Of a DNA stretch of 64,000 bases, positions 34,730-43,536 are shown piece by piece. Position 1 is the stretch's first letter. Each line of letters opens with the position of its first letter. Origin of the DNA: Poriferisodalis sp965116715 (GTDB lineage Bacteria; Actinomycetota; Acidimicrobiia; Acidimicrobiales; Poriferisodalaceae); contig OZ220724.1 in assembly GCA_965116715.1 (NCBI GenBank), forward strand, positions 248,001-312,000, given 5' to 3'. The position numbers were made by a program, and so were the translations under genes. Under the pieces are notes generated by a model, which made no database searches, had not been told where the DNA came from, and saw nothing but the letters and a program-made list of their open reading frames with translations.

Positions 34730-36577
34730 ATGCCCAACGTGCCACCTGAGCCGGATATGCGGGAGAGTTCGGGCGGCTCAGGATCCGCCGGAGCCGGCTC
34801 CATCCGGAACTTCTCGATCATCGCCCATATCGATCACGGGAAGTCCACGCTGTCGGACCGGATCCTGGAGCTGACCGGCGCCGTAGAGGAGCGCTCGATG
34901 CGCGCCCAGTACCTCGATTCGATGGAACTCGAGCGTGAGCGCGGCATCACCATCAAGGCCCAGAACGTCCGCGTGAGCTGGCGAGGGCACACCCTGCATC
35001 TCATTGACACACCCGGGCACGTCGACTTCGGCTACGAGGTCAGCCGTTCGCTCGCGGCATGCGAGGGCGTGGTGCTGCTCGTCGATGCAGCACAGGGCAT
35101 CGAGGCCCAGACGCTGGCGAACTGCTACCTGGCCCTCGAGTCCGACCTCGCCATCGTCCCGGTGCTCAACAAGATCGACCTCCCCGCAGCCGACCCCGAT
35201 CTGTACGCATCGGAGATCGAGCGAGTGCTGGGCATCGACGCGAGCGAGGTGCTGGCCATCTCGGCCAAGACCGGTGAGGGGGTGGAAGCGCTGCTGGACG
35301 CGATCACCCAGCGGATCCCCCCGCCAGGCGGCGACCCGCACGCCCCGCTTCAGGCACTGATCTTCGATTCCCACTTCGACCAGTACCGCGGTGTCGTCTC
35401 CTCGGTGCGTGTCATGAACGGTCAGCTGCGCGCCGGCGACCGGCTGCGCTTCATGCACGCCGGCGGCCTGCACCTGTCCGAGGAGGTGGGCCTGCGCCTG
35501 CCGGCGGTGACGCCCACCGACGCACTGGGGCCCGGAGAGGTGGGGTACCTGATCGCGGGCATCAAGGACGTGGCAGAAGCCCGCTCCGGCGAGACCGTGA
35601 CCTCGGCGGCAGCGCCGGCCGATGCACCGCTGGCCGGCTACGACGACCCCAAGCCGATGGTCTTCTGCGGCCTGTACCCCGTCGACGGCGACGAGTACCC
35701 GGACCTGCGTGAGGCACTGGCGAAGCTGAGGCTCAACGACGCATCGGTGACCTTCGAGCCCGAGACCTCCGGTGCGCTGGGCTTCGGCTTCCGCTGCGGA
35801 TTTCTGGGCCTGCTGCACATGGAGATCGTCCGCGAGCGTCTTGAGCGCGAGTTCGGGCTCTCGCTGATCGCCACGGCGCCCTCGGTGGCCTACCGGGTGC
35901 GCACCGACGACGATCAGGAGCTGGAGGTCGACAACCCGTCCGACTTGCCGCCGGCGTCCCAGACAGCCGAGATCGCCGAACCGATGCTCACGGTGTCGGT
36001 GCTGACGCCGAGCGCGTACACGGGCGCGGTCATGGACCTGTGCCAGTCGCGCCGGGGTTCGATGACCTCCATGGACTACCTGTCGCCAGAGCGTGTCGAG
36101 CTGCGCTACGAGCTGCCGCTGGCCGAGGTCGTGACCGACTTCTTCGACCAGCTCAAGAGCCGCACCCAGGGATACGCCAGCCTCGACTACGACCATGCGG
36201 GCTACCGCGCCGAGCGCCTGGTTCGGGTGGACATCCTGCTCAACGGCGAACCGGTGGATGCGTTCTCGGCGATCTGTCACCGCGACGGCGCGTATCCCTA
36301 CGGCAAGGCCATCACGGCGAAGCTGGCCGAGCTCATCCCGCGCCAGCTGTTCGATGTGCCGATCCAAGCGGCGATCGGGGGGCGGATCATCGCCCGCGAG
36401 ACGGTCAAGGCCAAGCGCAAGGACGTGCTGTCGAAGTGCTACGGCGGGGACATCACCCGCAAGCGCAAGCTGCTTGAGCGGCAGAAGGAGGGGAAGAAGC
36501 GGATGAAGGCGATTGGGCGTGTGGAGGTGCCCAATGAGGCCTTCGTGTCCGCCCTGCGCCTCGAGGGGGGTCGGTAG
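34730..36577 (+). CDS. lepA: Elongation factor 4 (LepA)
   Basis: 615-aa translational GTPase that back-translocates or remodels stalled ribosomes. G motifs: AHIDHGKST (G1), RGITIK (G2), DTPGHVDF (G3), NKIDLP (G4). The LepA-specific C-terminal domain includes AYPYGKAITAKLAELIPRQ and KAKRKDVLSKCYGGD. ATG 34730 is chosen to give a short leader before the G domain; ATG 34757 or GTG 34718 are possible. Its promoter must lie in the short gap to rpsT. Confidence 0.97.
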   Translation: MPNVPPEPDMRESSGGSGSAGAGSIRNFSIIAHIDHGKSTLSDRILELTGAVEERSMRAQYLDSMELERERGITIKAQNVRVSWRGHTLHLIDTPGHVDFGYEVSRSLAACEGVVLLVDAAQGIEAQTLANCYLALESDLAIVPVLNKIDLPAADPDLYASEIERVLGIDASEVLAISAKTGEGVEALLDAITQRIPPPGGDPHAPLQALIFDSHFDQYRGVVSSVRVMNGQLRAGDRLRFMHAGGLHLSEEVGLRLPAVTPTDALGPGEVGYLIAGIKDVAEARSGETVTSAAAPADAPLAGYDDPKPMVFCGLYPVDGDEYPDLREALAKLRLNDASVTFEPETSGALGFGFRCGFLGLLHMEIVRERLEREFGLSLIATAPSVAYRVRTDDDQELEVDNPSDLPPASQTAEIAEPMLTVSVLTPSAYTGAVMDLCQSRRGSMTSMDYLSPERVELRYELPLAEVVTDFFDQLKSRTQGYASLDYDHAGYRAERLVRVDILLNGEPVDAFSAICHRDGAYPYGKAITAKLAELIPRQLFDVPIQAAIGGRIIARETVKAKRKDVLSKCYGGDITRKRKLLERQKEGKKRMKAIGRVEVPNEAFVSALRLEGGR

Positions 36578-36613
36578 CATCGGGCTATTGCGGGCGTGGC
36601 CTGCGGAGGGGTG

Positions 36614-37663
36614 ATGGACGAGCGCAGAGCCACGGTGCTGCAGGCGGTGGTCGAGAACTTCATCGAGAGCGCGCAGCCGGTCGGATCGGCGGCCGTGCTC
36701 GAGATGACCCGCCTCGATGTCTCGCCTGCGACCGTCCGCAACGATCTCGCAGCGCTCGAAGCCGGCGGCTACCTGATGCAGCCCCACACCAGCGCCGGTC
36801 GGGTGCCGACCGAGGCGGGCTACAGGTACTTCGTGGACGGCCTCGGGCCGGGCTCGCTGGACAACACTGAGGTCCGCCAGGTGCGGGCGTTCTTCGCTCA
36901 TGCCCAAGGGCAGATCGAGGAACTGCTCGCCGACACCAGCCGGCTGCTGTCTGACCTGACCGAGTACGCAGCGATGGTCGTCGCGCCTCGACATGAGCGG
37001 GACAGCATCCGGTCGGCTCAGCTGGTGGACCTCGGCGGCGGTCGGCTGCTGGTCGTGCTGGTGATGGCGTCGGGCGTCGTGGAGCGCACCTACGTCGATG
37101 TGTACAACGACCGGGAACTGGCACATGCGGCCCAAGGGCCGGCCGCGGGGGCAGCCTCAGCGATCCTGGCTGAGGCGCTGGTGGGGCGCACCCGATCGCT
37201 GCCGCCGACCGTTCGCCAGACCGGCGATGCGGCAACCGATGCGCTGGTGTCGGCTGCGCTGGCTGCGCTGGCCGACGATCAGTCCCACCCCAGCGAGCTC
37301 TACGTGGGCGGGACGGCCAAGATCACCGAACAGTTCGAAGCCGTGTCATCTCTTCGCTCGGTCCTGTCGGTGCTGGAAGAGCAGCTGATGGTGGTGACGC
37401 TGCTGCGCAGCCTCGTCGACCGCGGCCTCAGCGTGGCCATCGGGTCCGAGACCGGCATGAAGCCGCTGGCGGAGTGCTCTGTGGTGGTGGCTCCCTATGA
37501 GGTTGACGGCCGCACTGTCGGCAGCGTGGGACTGCTGGGCCCCACGCGGATGGACTACTCGAAGGCGTTGGCAGCAGTGCACACGGTGAGCCGGAGGCTG
37601 TCTGCGTCGCTCGGCGACGGCGACAGTGCGCATGCGCCGGCGGGCCCGCGCTCCCATACTTAG
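36614..37663 (+). CDS. hrcA: Heat-inducible transcription repressor HrcA
   Basis: 349-aa HrcA. The N-terminal winged helix (ERRATVLQAVVENFIESAQPVGS, SPATVRNDLAALEAGGYL) is followed by QPHTSAGRVPTEAGYRYFVD, a strong HrcA signature, and a GAF-like C-terminal domain ending MDYSKALAAVHTVSRRL. HrcA represses chaperone genes by binding CIRCE; no CIRCE element was seen upstream here. GGAGGG precedes ATG 36614. It is followed by dnaJ, the usual pairing. Confidence 0.95.
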   Translation: MDERRATVLQAVVENFIESAQPVGSAAVLEMTRLDVSPATVRNDLAALEAGGYLMQPHTSAGRVPTEAGYRYFVDGLGPGSLDNTEVRQVRAFFAHAQGQIEELLADTSRLLSDLTEYAAMVVAPRHERDSIRSAQLVDLGGGRLLVVLVMASGVVERTYVDVYNDRELAHAAQGPAAGAASAILAEALVGRTRSLPPTVRQTGDAATDALVSAALAALADDQSHPSELYVGGTAKITEQFEAVSSLRSVLSVLEEQLMVVTLLRSLVDRGLSVAIGSETGMKPLAECSVVVAPYEVDGRTVGSVGLLGPTRMDYSKALAAVHTVSRRLSASLGDGDSAHAPAGPRSHT

Positions 37664-37674
37664 AGCCTCCACAG

Positions 37675-38871
37675 ATGCCTGCCGACTACTACGAGCTGCT
37701 CGACGTGAGCCGTGACGTCAGCGAGGGCGACCTCAAGCGCGCGTACCGGCGCAAGGCCCGTCAGCATCATCCCGACGCGAACCCCGGCGACGCGCAGGCC
37801 GAGGCGCGCTTCAAGGAGATCAGCGAGGCCTATGCGGTGCTCTCTGATCCTGAAGCACGCGCTCGCTATGACCGCTTCGGGCATGAGGGCCTGCGCGGCG
37901 GTATGGGCGGCCCGGCATTCGACTTCGATCTCAGCGACATCTTCGAGTCGTTCTTCGGGGGGAATCCCTTCGGCGGGGGTCGATCCCGCCGTGCGTCAGG
38001 ACCGCCGCGTGGTGACGACCACGAGACGGTGATCGATCTGGAATTCGCCGAGGCCGTCTTCGGCGCCGACCGGTCGATCGACGTGCGGACCCTGGTGTCG
38101 TGTGACGACTGCGGCGGCTCGGGCGCCGCCGAGGGCACGTCGCCGACGGTGTGCCGAGGCTGCGAGGGCCTGGGGCAGGTGCGCCAGGTGCGCCAGAGCC
38201 TGCTGGGTCAGATGGTCACCACAGCGCCATGCGGTCGGTGCCGCGGGATCGGCGAGGAGATTGCCGATGAGTGCAGATCCTGCCGGGGCGAAGGCCGCCG
38301 GGCCGAGCATGTCTCGCTCGTGGTGCGGGTGCCGCCCGGGGTGGACTCGGGCGCCACGCTTCGCCTGAGCGGCCGCGGATCGGTGGGACCCCGCGGGGGA
38401 CCTGCCGGCGATCTCTACGTGCACCTGCGCGTCGCCGAATCCGAGGTCTTCGTGCGGCAGGGCGACAGCCTGGTGGCAGAGCTGCCAGTGACGATGCTGC
38501 AAGCGGCGCTGGGTGCGACGGTGACGCTCGACACGCTGGACGGGCCCCAGGAGCTGGCGGTGAAGGCGGGCACCCAGCCCAACGACACGATCCGGCTGAG
38601 CGGGCTGGGCGTGCCGCGCGCCAATGGGCGCGGTCGCGGCGACTTGCATGTGGTGGTGAGGGTGGACATCCCCAAGAAGCTCTCGAAGTCGGAGGCCGCC
38701 AAGCTGAGAGACGTCGCCAGTGAACGCGGCGAACAGGTGGACGGGATCGCTGTCGATCGGTCCGCGCCAGCCGAGCCGCACGATCCTGGACGAGTGCGTG
38801 CCGACGCTCGGGCTGAGCGGCGGGGCAGCACCGACGCCCGGCAACGTCGCACACGCCGCGGCAAGGGCTGA
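37675..38871 (+). CDS. dnaJ: Chaperone DnaJ
   Basis: 398-aa class I J-protein. The J domain has YYELLDVSRD and HHPD(AN); a G/F-rich linker follows (FFGGNPFGGG). Four zinc-finger repeats of the CxxCxGxG type (CDDCGGSG, CRGCEGLG, CGRCRGIG, CRSCRGEG) span roughly residues 143-207, then the two beta-barrel client domains. The C-terminal ~45 residues are Arg/Ala-rich and unusual. Partner of DnaK, which is not in the window. One base separates its stop from the next gene. Confidence 0.96.
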   Translation: MPADYYELLDVSRDVSEGDLKRAYRRKARQHHPDANPGDAQAEARFKEISEAYAVLSDPEARARYDRFGHEGLRGGMGGPAFDFDLSDIFESFFGGNPFGGGRSRRASGPPRGDDHETVIDLEFAEAVFGADRSIDVRTLVSCDDCGGSGAAEGTSPTVCRGCEGLGQVRQVRQSLLGQMVTTAPCGRCRGIGEEIADECRSCRGEGRRAEHVSLVVRVPPGVDSGATLRLSGRGSVGPRGGPAGDLYVHLRVAESEVFVRQGDSLVAELPVTMLQAALGATVTLDTLDGPQELAVKAGTQPNDTIRLSGLGVPRANGRGRGDLHVVVRVDIPKKLSKSEAAKLRDVASERGEQVDGIAVDRSAPAEPHDPGRVRADARAERRGSTDARQRRTRRGKG

Positions 38872-38872
38872 C

Positions 38873-39163
38873 ATGAACATCGACCGCCGGCACGTCGATG
38901 CGCTGATGGGGGAGCGGCTGCGGGCAGCGCGCAGACGGCGGCGCATGACGCTGGCGCAGGTCGAGGAGGCTTCTGACAGGGAGTTCCGGACGTCGGTGCT
39001 CGGCGCGTATGAGCGCGGCGAGCGGGGGTTGGCGGTGCACCGGCTGCTGCGCTTGGCGCAGCTCTACGGCGTAGCGCCTGCCGAGCTGCTGCCTGAAGGC
39101 GATCAGGACAGTGGCCAAGCCCCCGGGACATCGCAGCGCTACCCGCCCGATTCAGTGCTGTGA
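38873..39163 (+). CDS. BldD-like XRE-family regulator lacking the C-terminal domain
   Basis: 96-aa helix-turn-helix protein. LRAARRRRRMTLAQVEEASD...SVLGAYERGERGLAVHRLLRLAQLYGV matches the N-terminal DNA-binding domain of BldD-type actinobacterial regulators, ending PAELLPEGD. BldD proper continues with a c-di-GMP-binding domain; here only about 20 unstructured residues follow. ATG 38873 lies one base after the dnaJ stop and its own stop overlaps the hemW start (GTGA), so it is embedded in the dnaJ-hemW unit. Target unknown. Confidence 0.8.
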   Translation: MNIDRRHVDALMGERLRAARRRRRMTLAQVEEASDREFRTSVLGAYERGERGLAVHRLLRLAQLYGVAPAELLPEGDQDSGQAPGTSQRYPPDSVL

Positions 39164-40251
39164 CCAAGCCTGACAGCGCGGCGCCCGCCTTCGGCGTCTA
39201 TTGCCATATCCCGTTCTGCACGCACCGCTGCGACTATTGCGCGTTCGCGACATGGACCGATCGCAGCCACCTCATCGACGACTACATGGCGAGCTGCCGT
39301 CGGCAGGCCCAGGAGCTGGCGGAGGGCATGCCGCCGGTGACCTCGGTGTTCTTCGGCGGCGGCACGCCGAACCTGGTGCCGCCCTCGCAGCTCGGCGAGG
39401 TGCTCGCGGAGCTGCCGCTTGCCCGCGGGGCCGAGGTGACGGTGGAGTGCAATCCCGATCTGGTCACGCCGGAACAGATGCAGGCATACCGGGCGCTGGG
39501 AGTCAACCGCATCAGCCTCGGCATGCAGTCCGCGATTCCCCATGTGCTCGACGCGCTGGGCCGCCGTCATGACGCCCAGATGGTGGCTGCTTCGGTCGAC
39601 GCTGTCTGCGGAGCCGGCATCGGCCAGCTCAACCTCGACCTGATCTACGGCGCGCCGACCGAATCACTGGCTGACTGGGAGCGGACGCTGGCCGAGGCCA
39701 TCGAGATGGGTCCTGACCACCTGAGCGTGTACGGCCTGACGCCCGAGCCCGGAACGCCGCTCGGCGACGACCCGTCACGACATCCTGATGACGACGAGAT
39801 GGCTGACAAGTACCTGCTCGCTGACGATCTGCTCGCCCGGACGGGCTACGAGATCTACGAGATCTCCAACTGGGCTCGGCCCGGTGCGCAGTGCCGGCAC
39901 AACCTGCTGTACTGGCAGCAGGGCTCCTACGCGGGCATCGGCTGTGCCGCGCACAGCCATCGCGATGGGCGCCGCTTCTGGAGCGTTCGCACGCCTGAGC
40001 GGTTCATTGCGGCGATCTCGGCGGGCACCTCACCCGTAGCGGGAAGCGAGGAGCTGGGACCTGGCGAGCGCCGTGCGGAGGCTTTGCAGCTTGCATTGCG
40101 CACGTCGGTCGGTGTCCCTGCCGATGCGCTGCCCGACGACGTGGAGCACTTGCTGGAGCCTGCCGCCGGAGGCCGACTCAAGCTGACCGTGCGAGGGCGC
40201 CTGTTGGCCAACGAGGTGGCCATGAGGCTCGGCCTTCCGTCGGAGCAGTAG
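39160..40251 (+). CDS. hemW: Haem chaperone HemW (radical SAM)
   Basis: 363-aa radical-SAM-type protein of the HemN/HemW family. YCHIPFCTHRCDYCAF carries the C20-x3-C24-x2-C27 cluster motif; FFGGGTPNLV, VNRISLGMQS and LNLDLIYGAP follow in family order, with a HemN C-terminal domain. HemW (long misnamed coproporphyrinogen oxidase) delivers haem to target proteins. GTG 39160 overlaps the preceding stop. Confidence 0.93.
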   Translation: MTKPDSAAPAFGVYCHIPFCTHRCDYCAFATWTDRSHLIDDYMASCRRQAQELAEGMPPVTSVFFGGGTPNLVPPSQLGEVLAELPLARGAEVTVECNPDLVTPEQMQAYRALGVNRISLGMQSAIPHVLDALGRRHDAQMVAASVDAVCGAGIGQLNLDLIYGAPTESLADWERTLAEAIEMGPDHLSVYGLTPEPGTPLGDDPSRHPDDDEMADKYLLADDLLARTGYEIYEISNWARPGAQCRHNLLYWQQGSYAGIGCAAHSHRDGRRFWSVRTPERFIAAISAGTSPVAGSEELGPGERRAEALQLALRTSVGVPADALPDDVEHLLEPAAGGRLKLTVRGRLLANEVAMRLGLPSEQ

Positions 40252-40266
40252 GAGGCCGAGCCGGCA

Positions 40267-40278
40267 GGCGAAAGCGCC
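40267..40278. terminator. Small hairpin between convergent hemW and the tad cluster
   Basis: GGCG-AAAG-CGCC stem-loop in the 34-bp gap between two convergent stops. Position suits a bidirectional terminator, but the stem is short and there is no U tract. Confidence 0.3.
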
Positions 40279-40285
40279 CGTGCGG

Positions 40286-40729
40286 TCAGCCCGACAGTCG
40301 GACACGCCCGATCGCCTCTGCGGCCACCGGGCGGCTCGAGCGCCCGTTGACGTTGCCGATCAAGCCGATGACGCGTCGGGCTGAGCCCTCCACGGTCACA
40401 CGCACCGCCGCGGGTCCCGCCGGGCTCACGGCCACGGCGACCGATCCGGGCTCGAACACAGCCGACAGCCGCTCCTGCGCGACCTGCTGGCTCCAGGGGC
40501 TCAGCCGTCGGAGCCGGGAGGGGTCGACACGGTAGGACCCGCGATGGCGCAGCGAGGCCTCGTCGAGGGCGAGTGAGACGAGGTCGTTGGCGAGCGATGA
40601 TGCTGCCGCCTCGGCCTCGCGCTGCGCCAGGAACGCAGCGGTGCTGTCGACGGCGATGCTCGCCAGCAGTGCGACGATCAGCACGCCGGCCGGCACGAGC
40701 AGCAGCGCCGAGCCGCGCTCACCCTCCAC
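40286..40729 (-). CDS. TadE-like secretion/pilus protein (small, single membrane helix)
   Basis: 147-aa protein starting RGSALLLVPAGVLIVALLASIAVDSTAAFLAQREAEAAA, a short N-terminus plus one membrane helix with the pattern of the 'helicase/secretion neighbourhood TadE-like' family of actinobacteria. The remainder is a small extracytoplasmic domain. Last gene of the tad operon. GTG 40729 overlaps the preceding gene by 11 bp. Likely a minor pilus or assembly component. Confidence 0.7.
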   Translation of the reverse strand: MEGERGSALLLVPAGVLIVALLASIAVDSTAAFLAQREAEAAASSLANDLVSLALDEASLRHRGSYRVDPSRLRRLSPWSQQVAQERLSAVFEPGSVAVAVSPAGPAAVRVTVEGSARRVIGLIGNVNGRSSRPVAAEAIGRVRLSG

Positions 40730-41168
40730 AGGGCGCCCGCCCTTCGAGGCCGTGCCGGTACGGATCGACGATCTCGCTGGCGCGGGCGCCGACCGTCACC
40801 GGCGACCAGCCGCCGCCGAGCAGCGTCAACCGCGGGACCTCCCGCGTGGCCTCGAAGGTCACCCGCTCGCAGCGGCGCAGCCGGGGTGTGCCGACCGGCT
40901 GCACCGATGCCTCGCCGCTCAACCGGTAGCCGGACATGGCCGAAGTGCCAGCGTCGATCGCGGCCTCGACGGCATCTGCGGAGCGGGGCCCGCGATGTTC
41001 GACAAAGGACCGCGCGGCCTCGCGGGCCCCGGCGACCGCGGCGATCTTCGCGTCCAGCGCCGCCCACACTTGGGCCAGCAGCAAGGTGCCCCCGACAAAG
41101 ACGAGCACGACGAATGGCAGCACTTCGGCCCCCACCACGCCAAGAGCGTCACGCCGAGAGCGTTGCAT
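40719..41168 (-). CDS. TadE/TadG-like minor pilin
   Basis: 149-aa protein with N-terminal membrane helix (GAEVLPFVVLVFVGGTLLLAQVWAALDAKIAAVAGAREAAR), the TadE-like pattern of a pseudopilin with a glutamate before the helix. The rest is a short extracellular domain. ATG 41168 is preferred; the longer reading to 41564 covers the neighbouring gene. Part of the minus-strand tad cluster. Confidence 0.75.
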   Translation of the reverse strand: MQRSRRDALGVVGAEVLPFVVLVFVGGTLLLAQVWAALDAKIAAVAGAREAARSFVEHRGPRSADAVEAAIDAGTSAMSGYRLSGEASVQPVGTPRLRRCERVTFEATREVPRLTLLGGGWSPVTVGARASEIVDPYRHGLEGRAPCGG

Positions 41169-41209
41169 GGCGAACTGCCTCGTCCTCGGCTGTCTCGTTG
41201 TTGGCGGTC

Positions 41210-41626
41210 TCATCGTCGGCTTGCAAAGCGAGCCAGCTCCCGCCGGACCTCGAACCGGCGCTCGATCTTGCGCCGGCCGATCACCGCGGAGGTGTCCATC
41301 AGCACCGTCGGCGGCTTCGCTGCCAGTTCCAATGCAACGGTGTCGCCGGTGGTGCTCCAGCGAACGGTTTCTATCTCGACCGAGGGGCCGATACGCGAGC
41401 GCAGCCAGCGCTCGGCGTCGGCGATCGCCGCGGGACTGCCGCCGCCGAATGCCGCCCGGCGCGCCGCGTCGTGGCCGACTGCGGTGAGGACCGATGCGCT
41501 GTAGAGATGCACCGCGACCTGCGTTGCCAGCATCAGGAACGTCAGGAAGGCCATGACCGCCCACGGCAGCGCGACAAGACCGGCACCGTGCTCGTCGCGC
41601 AGCAGGCTCGGGCGCTGACGGGTCAC
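41210..41626 (-). CDS. TadE-like pilus protein
   Basis: 138-aa protein with a short charged start (RDEHGAGLVALPWAVMAFLTF...) followed by a membrane helix, again the TadE type. GTG 41626 overlaps the stop of the pilin gene (GTGA at 41623-41626), so the two are coupled. Three TadE/G-like proteins in a row suggest several minor subunits. Confidence 0.72.
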   Translation of the reverse strand: MTRQRPSLLRDEHGAGLVALPWAVMAFLTFLMLATQVAVHLYSASVLTAVGHDAARRAAFGGGSPAAIADAERWLRSRIGPSVEIETVRWSTTGDTVALELAAKPPTVLMDTSAVIGRRKIERRFEVRRELARFASRR

Positions 41627-41898
41627 TTGCCGATCTTTGCGATCTCAGAATTCGTCGTTTCCTCGGCGTTCTCCCACAGCGTCTTGAAGCCGACCCACAT
41701 GAGGGCGCCGAGCGAGGCGATGATCAGCACGGCGATGGCAGCAGAGATCACGCCTTCGCCCCGCTCATTCCGCCCCGCGGGCGACGGGGCGGCGCGTGGC
41801 AGTCGCAGTGCCTGCCGTCTGTTGGGTGTTCTGACGCCGGCCTTGGCGATGAGGGCGCCGAACAGGGCGAGCACTGCAGTTATGGAGGTGATGTACAT
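41623..41898 (-). CDS. Flp-type pilin or DUF4244-like small membrane protein
   Basis: 91-aa protein. It has a hydrophobic N-terminus (MYITSITAVLALFGALIAKAG) and a second hydrophobic helix after ERGEGVISAAIAVLIIASLGALMW, which resembles a Flp prepilin core with G/E near the processing point. It is the most likely major pilin of the cluster. ATG 41898 follows AAAGGA; the longer frame to 42309 is a shadow of tadC. Confidence 0.7.
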   Translation of the reverse strand: MYITSITAVLALFGALIAKAGVRTPNRRQALRLPRAAPSPAGRNERGEGVISAAIAVLIIASLGALMWVGFKTLWENAEETTNSEIAKIGK

Positions 41899-41947
41899 GG
41901 GATGTCCTTTCGGTAGATGACGGTCGTGGGTTCGGGAGCATTCGTGT

Positions 41948-42670
41948 TCACAGCGCCGCATACCCGCTGAGGGCGTCGCTGAACGGGATTGCCAGCAGCA
42001 CGCATCCGGGCACCAGCGCTGCCACGGTGACGGGGATCCACACCTGCTCGCTTCGACGCTCGATGTGGGCGATGAGACGCCGGTGCGCTTCCATCCGGGC
42101 GGCGCGGGCCTCATCGGACACCAATGCGGCGACATCGGTGGCGTCCTCGTGCAGCGTGAGCACGCCGACGAACCTGCGAATCTCGGCCGAGCCGGCATCG
42201 TCAGCCCATTCGGCCAGCGCCACCTCGACCGTCGTGCCGCCGGCGACGCGGGCGCCGACACGTTCCAGTCCCTCGGCGCAGACGCCGTGCCCGCGTCGAG
42301 CAGCGACATCCAGGGCGCTGGTCAGCGACATGCCGCTCGCGAGCAGCATGCCGATCTGCTCCGCCACGATCGGCAGCTCTTCGACGATCCGTGCCCGCCG
42401 GGAGGCAATCGATCGCTCGAGCCAGTGCTCGCAGCCACCGTAGACAGCGGCGGCCACAACCAGCGCCCCGGCCAGCGCGAGCACGGGTTTCATGCCGGCG
42501 GTGCTGAGCGCCACGCCCGAGGTGGCGAGCCCTGCGACCGCGCCGCCGACCTGCCGTGCGCGGAAGTCGAACGGGGATCGGGAGATTCCGGCGTGCGACA
42601 GCCGCGCCGCGAGCTCGGCATCGGCGTTCGCGAACGTGGCGACGCGCTGCGCGAGAGCGGCGGCAGCCAT
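41948..42670 (-). CDS. tadC: TadC-like pilus inner-membrane platform protein
   Basis: 240-aa type II secretion F-domain protein. The core includes VEELPIVAEQIGMLLASGMSLTSALDVAARRG, and a C-terminal membrane helix (IPVTVAALVPGCVLLAIPF) closes it. ATG 42670 shares one base with the stop of tadB (TGATG). It anchors pilus assembly together with TadB and the ATPase. Confidence 0.85.
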   Translation of the reverse strand: MAAAALAQRVATFANADAELAARLSHAGISRSPFDFRARQVGGAVAGLATSGVALSTAGMKPVLALAGALVVAAAVYGGCEHWLERSIASRRARIVEELPIVAEQIGMLLASGMSLTSALDVAARRGHGVCAEGLERVGARVAGGTTVEVALAEWADDAGSAEIRRFVGVLTLHEDATDVAALVSDEARAARMEAHRRLIAHIERRSEQVWIPVTVAALVPGCVLLAIPFSDALSGYAAL

Positions 42671-43536
42671 CACTGCAGGAACACTCGCTGCCGCATCGGG
42701 ACGGCCATGATCCGCCCGGCCCACACCCAGCAGCCGGCCACCGCCAGCACGCTGAGCGCCACCAGCAGCTGACCGTCCGCGGACTCATAGGCCTGACGGC
42801 CCCGCCCGATGCCCAGACCGATCACCGCCATGAACGCGGGCACCAACGCCACGAAGCTGCGTGCGAACCGGGCGCCGGCCTGCTTGGCCCGTGCGTCGGA
42901 GCGGGCTGCGGCCTCAGCTTGGGCGGTCTCGGCCAACGCACGCAGGCGAGCATCGATTTGCACGCCGCCGATCTGGTGTGCTGCCAGCAGCGTCTCGCAG
43001 ACGGCGTCCGCGGTCGGGTCCGCGAGCGATGCCTTGAGCACCTGCAGCGAGGCCTCGAAGTCGGTGCTCAACGACCAGGTGCGTGCCGCGTCGGAGAATC
43101 CCGACCGCATGGCTGCGGGCGCGTGGGCTCCCGCAGCGAACAGTGCGGCAGGGATCGACTGACCCCGATGTGCCACCAGGACGCGGATCTCCGCCAGCAA
43201 GCGGGGCCATGCCCGCCAGGTGTCCCTCGCGCGGCGACGGTGCCGCTGTGCGGCAGCGCACGGGGGCGCTATCGCTCCGAGCACGGCGACGAGAGTGGGT
43301 GCTATGACGCCGCCGAACAGCGTCCAGGCGCCGATCCATCCCGCAGCCGCGGCAGCGGCTCCAGCCAGAACGCTGGGCAGGATCCGCGCCGGTGCCAGGG
43401 GCTGTGGTGTCGCAGCTGTTGGCTGTGTTGTCGCTGCGGCGGGCAGCCACCGGGGCCCAGATGGTGCGCCACGAGCCGGGGTGGACAGCAGCCACACGCC
43501 TAGTGCGCCGGCGGCGATGAACGCAAAGCCGGTCAT
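42670..43536 (-). CDS. tadB: TadB-like pilus inner-membrane platform protein
   Basis: 288-aa platform protein with N-terminal helix, a proline/alanine-rich stretch, an F-domain (RLLAEIRVLVAHRGQSIPAALFAAG) and C-terminal helices (FVALVPAFMAVIGLGIG, LLVALSVLAVAGCWVWAG). It overlaps the ATPase gene (43533-43536). Partner of TadC. Confidence 0.85.
   Translation of the reverse strand: MTGFAFIAAGALGVWLLSTPARGAPSGPRWLPAAATTQPTAATPQPLAPARILPSVLAGAAAAAAGWIGAWTLFGGVIAPTLVAVLGAIAPPCAAAQRHRRRARDTWRAWPRLLAEIRVLVAHRGQSIPAALFAAGAHAPAAMRSGFSDAARTWSLSTDFEASLQVLKASLADPTADAVCETLLAAHQIGGVQIDARLRALAETAQAEAAARSDARAKQAGARFARSFVALVPAFMAVIGLGIGRGRQAYESADGQLLVALSVLAVAGCWVWAGRIMAVPMRQRVFLQ

Noticed and set aside
23720..36597. 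Shared 14-mer GCTATTGCGGGCGT just upstream of the PPOX-like gene (23720-23733) and hrcA (36584-36597)
   Set aside because: A few shared 14-mers are expected by chance in 64 kb, spacing to the starts differs, and no promoter consensus is evident.
36578..36613. CIRCE element for hrcA
   Set aside because: No TTAGCACTC/GAGTGCTAA inverted repeat is present in the short gap or nearby.
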